NCBI GenBank assembly: GCA_021442155.1
Contig: CM038221.1
Location: forward strand, 42,355,648-42,419,647
Origin: Cymbidium sinense
Lineage: Eukaryota > Streptophyta > Magnoliopsida > Asparagales > Orchidaceae
DNA length: 64,000 bases
Reading direction: 5' to 3'
The notes under the pieces were generated by a model. It saw nothing but the letters and a program-made list of their open reading frames with translations. It did no database searches and had not been told where the DNA came from. Both the position numbers and the translations under genes were made by a program. Below, in pieces: positions 36,602 to 47,300 of the stretch; positions within the stretch are counted from its first letter, which is position 1, and every line of letters starts with the position of its first letter.

Positions 36602-36955
36602 AAGCAAGTACGTTGCTATTGTTCTGCACCAAGGGAATGAAGTGAGAACCTTCTTGGGGCTACTTAAAGTCGTGCGTCCCTGGAATGTTCAGACTAATAT
36701 ACCGTTATCCTTAGATACATGTGGATGAATAAACAACTACAAGAATAGAAAGCCATGCAAAAATTATATTTTGATTTGATTGATTTATTTTGTGTAAATG
36801 AATTAAAACTTTATCAAGATTCTAATATCCAAATACATAAGAATGAATCAAGCAGGTAAGTCGCCATTGTTCTACACCAAGGGAATGAGGTAAGAACCTC
36901 CTTAGGGCTACTTAAAGTCGTGCATCCCTGGAATGTCCAGACTAATATACCGCTA
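36602..36955 (+). repeat. Direct repeat of ~105 bp, period 248
   Basis: 36602-36707 and 36850-36955 are about 90% alike by eye. Both contain 'CACCAAGGGAATGA', 'GAACCT', 'GGGCTACTTAAAGTCGTGC', 'CCCTGGAATGT' and 'CAGACTAATATACCG'. The sequence is unlike its AT-rich surroundings and non-coding. It is probably a tandem-repeat region of an old retroelement. Confidence 0.85.
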
Positions 36956-36999
36956 ACATTCTTACTTATGCAAATTGACACATGAATGTAAGGAAGAGA

Positions 37000-39900
37000 C
37001 TTTATTTCATACACTAAATTTGTATTCACTTGCATTTCCTATGTATATATAACTAAATTTACAATATATATGTATATTCATTCATTAATAAATGTTTGAA
37101 AATATATTTGAGATTTAATAATGATACTAGGCACACATATTTTTAATTTAAATCAACACATGCAATTAGACATAAAAGAAATCAATTTATTTAATTAATT
37201 TAAAAATAGATGGACGTATGAATCATATGATATACAATATTTAACATGATTGGAAGAAAATGAAATAACACAAGCATGTGATTCCATTCAAATCAATTAA
37301 CTCCCAAGGACAATCAAACTAAATAAGATTATTTAAACTAAACCAAAATTTCTTAATGTCATTTCATTTTCATGTTTGATTTGATTTAAGGAAATGTGAA
37401 AGTGGTTTGCTAATCCTAATCCCATCCCTCATGTGTGAGTTAATTTAGTTTAATGAAGAATAATTAGGTTGATTTTATATATTAATTAGGTTAGGGTATG
37501 AATCAAGTCAATTAACTAACCTTTACCTACATCACCTTAAGTTAATTAACTAATTAATAATGAGCCAATATGATATGCAACCACATGAAAATTAAATTGG
37601 CAATACTCCTAAGAAATGAAAGGGTCTTAATGCAATTGTCTCATGATTAATAGTTAATTAGGCTTAAGGGATCTCAGTTAACTACTTTTATAATTTTCTC
37701 ACACATATGAGCTAATCATAATTTCATTAGCTCTCTCTTTAAGTTATTGAACACCCAAAGAGATACCCAAGATTGATTAAAGGTGATTAGATATGAATAA
37801 ATGGATTTTAAATTAAGTTTCATTTTAATCAAGTTATTAATGAATTAATTAAATCTTTTGATTATATCTCTTAATTCGAATGATGAAAGGGAAAGGGATT
37901 AAGAGATGGGTCTCAATCCCAATCACTAAGTTATTCAAATTAACAAAGCTCTGAAATAGCTCACATCTTAATTAAGTTAATTAATGAAAAGGCTAATTAA
38001 GCACTTAATCTTTAATTAATTGAAATGGATAAAAAGGCTTAATGAAATGGTCATAAGATAAACCTAAACCATTTCTCTAAGACTCCTCACTATTAATAGA
38101 GGGCCATGAACTTAATTTATGGATTAAGTTACTGTCCATTCACAAATTATCATTAATTAAATTAAGAGTAATTAAGGCTTAATCAATTGATTTTATTAAT
38201 TAAGTAACCAATAAAATCCCAAAAAAAATAGAGAAGGCAAAACTCATCCCTCTAAACATCCACATAAAATTTGTAATCAATTGGGTGATTAATTAAGAAG
38301 TAAATAAGCTAATTATATATTCAATTAAACTTTAATTAAGCCAAAATTACTATTAAAAATTTATTAATAATAATTTTAATAAGTTCTACTCTGAAATATC
38401 TTTAAAATGAGCCCAAGTTTGTATTTTTTGGATTTTTTTTAAGATTAGTTATGATTTTCAGAAGTTTTATCCTTAAAAATAAATTATTTAAGCCTAATTA
38501 AAGCCTTAATCCCGTCGGGCCACGTGGCGGTTGACACGGCATGCTTTTCATGTGGCGTGATGAAATTAGCTATTTAAGTTGTTGCATCCGCCACTTTTTC
38601 GGATTGCGGCGAATGTGTTAACTCTGTGGATCGTCCGATATAAGGTCGGACAGCCACAATTTGATTCATAGTTTAGGAAAGGAATCAGGGGATCTAATGC
38701 AGGATTAATCATAATCATCTGTTCTGATCATGCGGAATGGATGATCCATATTTCGTCCCATTTGCAAGCGGCGAAAGATGAATGTTGTCCATCTTTCCCT
38801 GTTTGATCTGAGCTCAACCGAGCTCGAATTACCTCCAAATCGATTACACACCTTCGGGGAGGGGAGGCACACACATCAAACGGCTAAAAACACATGACAT
38901 TTGAATTTGCTTCACAAAAGACCAAACGATTTTCCATAGAATGCTCGATTTTACAAAATTACCTCACTGGAGCTAATTTCCGGTGGTGGGATCGATGGAG
39001 GTAGTTTCGCCTAGTTGAGGCGAGGCCTTATTGAGAAGCTTGGGGTTTGATTTGGTGTAGAGTTTCGACCAATCCACCACATGCGTAAGGCTCGCCGATC
39101 GAACTCCGAGATGGTCGGAAGGCTCGGATGTTGGCTTCGACGATGCATATGGATGGTGTGGGTGCAAGGAATTGAAGTTTGATTGAGTGGAGGAGAAGTA
39201 TTGTTTGGAAGGATGTTGTCCTATTTCAGCTTCACACACAGAAAGCAATGGCCGATCGAGGAAGGCTTGGCATGGGATGCTCTAGGAAGCTTTGAGGGAT
39301 TTTGAAATGGCATAGAAAACTCAAACAGTGTGAATGGTGTCATTTTTTTTTGCTCAAATTGAGGGGCTATACTCCATAATTGCACTTGATTAACGAACTG
39401 GATTGACACATGAAAATTCACCGATTGGCCATCGTCAAGTCATTGGAGCACGTGGCACGCCAAGACTGAGGAAGGCTGGCAGGAGTCACAAAGCTTGATA
39501 TGGAAGGATTGAGTTGGGTTGGTTCTTCCCTTACACCCATGGGGTTCGGCCATGAGAGGTGGATGCTTGGCTTGCTTCCCTTGGTCCATGGCAAGTGCTA
39601 GGATAGCTTAAGGTGGGCTAAGGTGGCCTAGGAGTTCCTCATTAGAAGTTTGATGGCTGCCATGGAGATGGGAGAGTGGACTTTGTCTCTTAAGGCAAGA
39701 ATCCAATGCAAAGAGGGGTGTCCATTGGTTAATCCCCTTGGAATGGGTCCCACATGGACTTGGGTTGGTTTGGGGCTGACTTAGGGTTAAGGTGGTTTTG
39801 GGTGATTTGGCTTCATATGATCAAAATTGGCTCATTTGGGTTAAGTTGGGTTGAGTTGACCAACTGGTCAAATTGGGTCAAATTAAGACTTGGGTTATGT

Positions 39901-40830
39901 TCATATGATGATTTGAGATATTTTGGTTTAATTGGTTTTGATTAATTTGGCCCAGGTTTGATTTTGGCTTATTTGAATTCAAATAGGTCAAATGGGCTAA
40001 GTTTGACCAATTTGACCAAATTAGGTTGGGTTAGGTGTTGAGACAAGTTCAATTGGTTAATTGAAAATTATTATAGGCTTTGATTTGGTTTAATTTGGAT
40101 TTAATTTGGGTTTTGGCCAATTTGACCCTTTAGGTCAATTTGGGCTAAGGTAGGGTCAAGTTGACTAATTGGTCAAATTAGGCTCAATCATGGCTTTGGT
40201 CAAGTTCAATATGTTATTTGTAATGAACTTGAGCCATTGGTTGTAATCAATTTGGATCAAATCAGGATTTGACCCATTTTGACTTTCTAAGCCAATTTTG
40301 GGTTAACTTAGTCAAATGGTCAATTGTACCTGGGTTGGCTCAATTGAGATTTTGATCATATTCAATCATTGAATATGAGTGTGTTTGAGTCAATGGCTTC
40401 AATCAATTTGATATATGGTGGATTTTTTCTAGTTTAGGTTTCATTTGGGCTATTTCATTTGGGCTAAATATTGACTTAGTTTGACCCAATTCAAGACATT
40501 TGATTAATCTAGGATGATTGTTGATCATGATATTTGGATGGACTTAGTTTAATCCAATTTGGGTTGAATTAGAACTTGTCTTGAAAGGATCTTTTAGATC
40601 ACTTTGGGTTAAGTGAACTTAAATGAGTCAATTGGCTTGATCTTGACTTGATTCGAGTTTAATTGAACTCACATATGGACTTAAGATAGAAATATAAATC
40701 CAATTGCAAGTGGTTTAGAGTCAAATAAATTTTGGTTCATATGCCAATTTCAAGTCAAAAGGGATCAACATGGACTTGACTTGGGTTGACTTGGATTAAT
40801 TAAAATACATACAAAAATTATTACATTAGT
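37000..40830. other. Repeat-derived intergenic DNA, no gene recognised
   Basis: 37000-38500 is AT-rich with many TTAATTAA words. 38510-39300 is more GC-rich, and its open frames on the minus strand (38973-39248, 39221-39421) carry no recognisable domain. 39750-40800 is dominated by GGTCAAATTGGG/TTTGACC words, the reverse-orientation counterpart of 22840-23200. The order suggests a second, oppositely oriented copy of the large non-coding element around the MULE. Confidence 0.4.
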
Positions 40831-40839
40831 TAGATCCAT

Positions 40840-42250
40840 AGCATACCATTCATTATCTTAGAGTTTGGAAGTAAGTTTAGACTCTTTGCTTTCTTTCCTA
40901 AATACAACAGTCCAACCATCTTGCATACATAAGACTAGATTCATGGTTTTAAATCACTTAGGTGGTGTTAGCTGACAATCCTTCAAAGCGAAAAATAAGT
41001 TCAGAAGAGTCATGGATAGTTTTATTTTCTTAAGTAAGAAAATGAATCGATAATTTTCAAAACTCACAACTCTAATAAATTCAATCTCAAAATAGAAAGT
41101 GTAATGATAGGATAGTTGAAATGCTTATTGGGCATCCTTATATCTAAAAGTATTTCCCTCCTTGGAGCGTTCCTTTTCGAATTTCTAAATTAACAAACCT
41201 TTTAAAACAAACTTTGAAACCCATAGAGATGAATATAAGTTTCTTTAATCGAGAGTATTTCTAGGAGAAACTCTCTTTCTTCTAAGATGTAGTTAACTAT
41301 AAAGGCTTTCCCTTATAGGGAACTGTGAACCTTGCAATAAAATAAATCATGTTCTACCTCTCCATGTAGTTTAGGAGAATAATCTCTAGTGCATCGAAGA
41401 CCTATCAGTCGGTAAGAGTTCTTATTAAGTAATCAAATTCATTACATGGTAATATATTTTTTTTTTTGAGATAATATAGTTATCTCTTAATGACGTATTT
41501 GATTACCTAAATGAGAACCCCCAAGATTTATGTGGCATTCCAAATAAAAATTTCATATACCATAGTTTAGGAGTATGAGTATTTACTAGCTGGTTGATAG
41601 CTTATCATATTTTTAAACTAATATTTTCAAGTTTAAACTTCAGAATAAAAATAAGCAATATAAGAGAAAATGTAAAATAAAGATGCAATCTACATAGAGG
41701 GAGGTAGACTTATTTTAATTATTTTAAGTTAATTTAGATTTATTTCATTAGTGGCTCTTTTGATTTATTCTTTAAGTATAGGTTAGTGAAAGAAATTGAA
41801 ATTTAAAACATAATTTTACCATCTAACCGTCTGTTCTTGCCTTAAAAATCTCATGCCATGAGTTGGGTCGTGATAAAAGTGATATCAGAATAGCTTAGGT
41901 TTAAAATTAAGTAATATAATCATTTCAAAAGAGCAACTAAGATAATTAATGAGAAAAAATTTATTAAAAATTTTGGATGTTTAAGTTAACTCTAATTAGA
42001 TAATATTTTACTTCAAACAAATGGATGCATAAGAGGAGGCGAGTAATTGAAATGTGGTGGGAGATGAATTACCATCTAATATCATAGCGAGTACTAATGC
42101 TCTAACTTAAATGATGATGACATTAACACAATTGATTCAACACTCTAGATCCTAGTCCAGAGGAAGTGATATTGGTGTTGCAGATAAATATTCGAAAATG
42201 TTTTAAGATTATAGACCACCTTTTTCAAGGGAATTGAAGTAGAAATTACT
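40840..42250 (+). mobile_element. Gypsy-type LTR, primer site and gag remnant
   Basis: 41590 back to about 40960 is the reverse-oriented counterpart of the repeats at 14.5 and 34 kb. Around 41866-41895 the sequence GGGTCGTGATAAAAGTGATA, then TCAGAATAGC, resembles the end of a gypsy LTR followed by a primer site complementary to initiator tRNA-Met (TGGTATCAGAGC) with a few changes. Downstream, 42060-42240 reads in one frame, with stops, as DELPSNIIASTNALT, MMTLTQLIQHSRS and DYRPPFSRELK. This resembles the start of a gypsy Gag. The rest of the element is absent. Confidence 0.45.
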
Positions 42251-43149
42251 CATAAGTGTAAAGAGTTGTACAAGAAAAGAAAAAAAAGAATACGGATGAA
42301 GGTGATCATGTGGCTTCATTAGAGAGATCCCATTGGGAAGAAGCCTAAATCCAGTTTTGCTCTTGATTCACTTTTTTAAAAGGGAAAGAATAGGGCTTGG
42401 AGGGGAAACCATCGAATCAAGTTAGGGAGCAAGAGCAAGGGAGAGAGGGGAGATGAAGAAGGCAGTTGAATAGGAGCAGGAGACGGGGAATAGTACGGCT
42501 TGAGCACACGATCAGGTAAGCAATGAACATCTTTTCTGTGCCGATGGAGTGTGAGCCCCCAAAAACATGAGAAAAAAATAATACTAAGTTGCTTGATCGA
42601 GCGTGAGAGAGAGAGAGAGAGCTAAAGAGAGGGATGCTGAGCAAGGTGTTGTCAATGTGCAAAGTGCAAAAGCATCTTTCATTCTTTAAGGCTCGAGTTA
42701 AGGAAAAACTCAACTTAATATTAAACTTTCCTTCTTCTTTTTTTTTTTTACTATGGAAATAAGTATAGTTAAAATCTTATATTACAAAATAATTACTAAA
42801 ATGTTAATAGCTTTTGATTATGAAGAAGAAATTTAGACTGCATATAAATAGAAATTTAATTATGCATTTTTTTTTTTTATAATTAGTTTCTCTGAAGGAA
42901 GAGATTGATAGATTCAAATAAAAATATATTCATTTTTAAAGAAAAATTACAGTTTAATTTTATTTAGAAAGAATGCTAAAAGTGATAATTTTATTTATAT
43001 GTCAATGATTAAATTTTTATGATGTACCAAATAATAAATTAAAAGATTTTAAAGATTAATGATGATGTGTTAATAAGAATAAAGATTAATTTAAAATGGT
43101 ATGCATCATACATGTATAGGTCTAAGTGGAAGAGAAAATATGATTATAA
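42251..43149. other. AT-rich intergenic stretch, nothing recognised
   Basis: A purine-rich segment at 42420-42640 includes a short (GA)n run near 42606. Otherwise there is only AT-rich sequence. The open frame on the minus strand at 42417-42713 reflects that composition. Confidence 0.5.
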
Positions 43150-43395
43150 GATAAAATTTTAGAAATTAGTTAAAATTAATATTTAATTTATAATTGAATA
43201 TTTATTAAAGCTAAGGAATTAAAGAAGATAATATTTAAGGCTTAAGTAATAAGGAAAACTTTTGAGGTGAAGGTGAGTACACTTACTACTAAATTATGGT
43301 AGCATTTTTGTTTCTTTTACATCAATTGCATGGATAGTTATGAGTATTATCTAATTAAAATATAATATTCTATTCTGATTTATCTATTCTTTTGA
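43150..43395 (+). repeat. Dispersed repeat, second copy (pair with 19205-19445)
   Basis: It matches 19205-19445 through 'AGGTGAAGGTGAGTAC', 'TATGGTAGCATTTTTG' and 'TTCTATTCTGATTTAT'. Here it continues without the repeat A junction, so it shows the uninterrupted version of the sequence. Confidence 0.6.
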
Positions 43396-43829
43396 TATTG
43401 TAGTATTAAATTAGTAGCCAAAGCAACTCTAGCCCTTGATTTATTTTCCACTTTATGTTTTAGTAACACTATTTTATTAAATTTTATCATAATTTTGAAT
43501 TAATATAATCTAATCAATTCAAAATTCATTGTTTTCATTTACTTGTTAGGAGCAGCAGGAAATTACATAAAATCATTGCCTAGTTCAATTATTCAGTGGT
43601 TTATAAGGCCTGAAAACCCCCATCTACTTTAATGTATGGCATTATAGAAGTGACAGTCACTTTTTGGCTAGAAGCTATGGCTTATTTAACATTAATATTT
43701 TTTTAATAACCTTTCTTAATTGTGCTATTAATTAATTAAAATATGATTGATAAAATTAATTTATTGCTTTAAATATTTATCATGCTCTGATTAATAAATA
43801 ATTAATACTTATTCCTCTTAGTCAGCTAA

Positions 43830-44145
43830 GATCAATTTGAAATCACTTTTTTATTTTTAAAGTATATTTATTTAATATATATTTTACCCTTTTTTAAAAA
43901 AATACATCACATTATTCAATATAATATTAAAATATTTTAAATATTTTGATAAATAACTATTACCCCGAGCACTGTTGCAGTCCATTGCTCAATATCAACC
44001 CTCACTGTTCTCACATAAACCAACTTAAATGATATTCAAGAAAAAAAATGTTTTAAAAATATCAAATGTATTTTATTTTATGTCGATAGATAAAAAGATT
44101 AAAAAAAATAAAAAGCATAAAACAAAAATGATCACACCTCTTAGA
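43830..44145. mobile_element. MITE just downstream of XPD, diverged copy
   Basis: The left end (AAATCACTTTTTTATTTT) and right end (AAAACAAAAATGATCACACC) are rough complements. The right arm resembles that of 45710-46007 ('ATCAAATGTATTTTATTTTA'). It ends ~70 bases beyond the XPD stop codon, so it may supply part of the 3'UTR or the polyadenylation region. Confidence 0.35.
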
Positions 44146-44176
44146 AAATCAGAAAAAAAAACAGTTTGAAGAACTC

Positions 44177-44243
44177 AACATCTCCATCGCGCTGTGGCCA
44201 TGAGAAAGTGATTTTCTCAAAACATCTCCATCGCGCTGTGGCC
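44177..44243 (-). repeat. Tandem duplication at the XPD stop codon
   Basis: A 23-base block at 44221-44243, inside the coding tail, is repeated exactly at 44177-44199, 44 bases further 3' in the gene. The bases between them (ending TTTTCTCAA on + at 44220) resemble the sequence preceding the first block. The stop TGA (44219-44217) falls at the junction of the two units. Confidence 0.9.
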
Positions 44244-44330
44244 CATTTTCTCCAAATCCTCTTGCGACAAAAGAGTCTTCTTGCTGCCACTGCCTGCCTT
44301 ATCGAAGGGCTGCGCCATCCTCCTCAAGAA
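44217..44330 (-). CDS. UVH6: XPD terminal exon
   Basis: The acceptor AAG ends at 44331 (minus strand). The exon encodes [20 protein letters not shown], then [17 protein letters not shown] and TGA. 'MAQP.DKAG' and 'TLL.QEDLEKM' are the conserved plant XPD tail. The last few residues vary between species. Confidence 0.95.
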   Translation of the reverse strand, partial: FLRRMAQPFDKAGSGSKKTLLSQEDLEKMGHSAMEMF

Positions 44331-47300
44331 CTTACAATCCAGGTGGGGAAAACATAATTAGTTCAGTAAAAAAATAATGCTATAATACTATATTTGTTCT
44401 TGCAAAGAATCGAATTCAGACAACATTCAAAATCAAAGCAGTATATAGTAGTAAAACTTGAACATCAAGAAGGATGGAGAAAGCAGAATAGAAATATTAG
44501 AAATAACATGTCCATCTTGATCTGATAAACACTAAGATATAATCAAGCTCAAACTGGCTATAGGCTATAATGCATCGATACTTCATAATAATGAACCATG
44601 CAATGCCAGACACGTGCAGGAATACTTGCATTTATCCAACCACAAACCCAACACCATATTATTATGGGGGATTTACATACATACCATATAATTCTGATGT
44701 ATTTATATATCTAACATCTAAATTTTAATTTTTATATATATAACACTCTAATCTTCAATATCACATCAAAAGTACTATCATCATTCACTTTGTAAAAATG
44801 AAATGCACTTTTTTAAGCATATAAAAATATTAGATATGTAAATATCTAACTTTAGGTGTTAGATATGTAAATGCATAAGAATTGTGTAGTATGTATGAAA
44901 ATCTCCCTATTATATTATCTAACATGTCATCTATGTGTCAAATTAAGAAAAAAAAAAGTAACCATTTGTGACCAACTTACATTTATAAATAATTTAAATT
45001 AAATCATTTCTTATCTTTTATTTTAAAATGCATTAGTTAAATAACTTAATAGTCAATGTAATCTTATTTTATTTTTTCTACTCTTGTTTTCCTATTACTT
45101 TTATAAAAGAATTAATTTTGTGTGGTTCAAATAGGTAATCTATAATATCTATAACTATTTCTTATATTTCTCATCTGATGAGTAATTAAAATAAACTTAT
45201 TATTATATAAATTCAATTCATAATTGACATGTTCAACATATATTATTATTTTATATTTTTAATAATAGATGTGACTCGCATTTATGTTATATCATCTCCT
45301 TATGGGTGCATCGGTTGCAAGCTGGAAGGATGACATTATAAAAGAAAAAGCTTTCCGAAGCATTAACAAGTAACAACTCATCATATCATTTCAAGTATAT
45401 AATCAGCCCACCATAAAACAGAAGCACAAGCAACAGTTAAATTAGTAAAAAGAATGATGGTAAGAAAGTATGCTTTGGAGTAACAAACGATCAAAAAGAC
45501 CTACCTCACGCGCGATGTGGAGAGCCATGTCTGTGCTTAGGTTGAGGTGAGCATCGCGCAGATGAGATAAGATCCAACTAGGCAATTTTGAACGTTTGTC
45601 ATGTCGGCTGTATCTGCAAACATATGAACGCTGAATGTGACTATTCAAGAATAAAGACAAGCATATGAAAACTATAGAGCATTTAAAGAACTTTCTATTA
45701 CTGTAGAAGAGCCTATTTGGGATCAATTTTATTTTGTGTTTTTTGTTTTTATTTTTATATTATTTCAAAAGATATGTTTATTTAATATGTTTTTTAAATG
45801 TTATTTTAATTTTTAAAAATAAAAAATATTATTTTCAGAGACAAATGAAATAATAGATATTGAGTACTTTTAAAAATAACTATCACCATCAAATATATTT
45901 TATTTTGAATCAAAATATAAACAAAAAAAATATATGAAAATATAAAACAAAAATAAAATAAAATAAAAACAAATGAATGTATGAAAAAAAGTGATCCCAA
46001 ACGGCCCCATAGTACACGAGATAAGTGTGCATTACAAAAAATGAATGAAAGCAACACAGTAAATGTTGACAGTCATCAGGCAAAGATCTTTCAAGCATTG
46101 AGTAGGTTAATCCATATGCCTATTTATTATTTAAAAGATTATATGTAATCCCCATCACCTATCATCAGTAAACTAAAAAATTTTCAGATGGTTTGGGACA
46201 GGGAAGGATGGACTACTCGAGTGAACTATTTATAGAAAAAAAACTGTAGTAAGAAGTGTCAAACCATTTCCAAAGCACATGAGCTAGGGTTGTAAATGAT
46301 CCAATATGCTCGATAAGCAATACCATATTTGTTTAACTTAGGCTTATTAATGTTCATTTACTAAGCTAATTGAACAAGTTTGAACTTACATATCTAATTT
46401 CACTAAACTAGAAATTACCCTAATTGATACAACAACAACAACAACAACAAGCCTTTATCCTACTATGTGGGGTCGGCTACATGAATCCTTCCTCTCCATT
46501 GTGTCCTATTATGTGTCAAATTCTCATTTAATTCTAACAAACTAAGGTCATTTTTTATATATCTTAACCAAGTCTTTTTAGATCTACCTCTACCTTTATT
46601 AACATAAAGCAAATCTAATGCATCTGCTCTCCTAACCAGGTCATCGAACAGCCAACACTTTATGTAGCCAAACCATCTAAGGCAACTCTCTCTAATCTTA
46701 TATGCCACTGAAGCTACTCCAACTTTTTCCCGAACATACACATTTCGCATTTTATCTCTAAGAGCAAAGCCACTCATCCACCTGAGCATCCTCATCTCTG
46801 CAACACTTAACTTAGTCTTATGCTTCTCTTTTATTGGCCAAAATTCTGCATCATAAATCATTGCAAGTCTTACCACAATCTTATAAAATTTTCCATTAAG
46901 TTTAAGCAATACTTTTCTATCACACAATAGGTCGAATGCATTCCACCACTTCAACCATCCAACTTGAATTCTACTAATAACATCTCCATCTATTTCACCA
47001 TCATTTTTAACAATTGAGCTTAGCTATTTGAATCGCTCACTCTTTTTAATGACTTGTTCACCCAATGTCACAACATTACCATTAGAACTTCTACAACTAA
47101 AATTACACTCCATATATTCAGTTTTAGATCTACTTAAATGAAAACCTTTAGACTCTAAGGTTAACCACCATAATTCAAGTTTCTCTTGGACTCCCTCTGT
47201 AGTCTTATCAACAAAAAGAATGTCATCAGCAAAAAGCATACACCAAGGTGCATTTTCCTGTAAATGCCTAGTAAGAACATCCAATAACTAAAGCAAAATG

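Noticed and set aside
45806..46098. F-rich hydrophobic frames as a membrane protein
   Set aside because: They are the translation of T-rich arms of a MITE.
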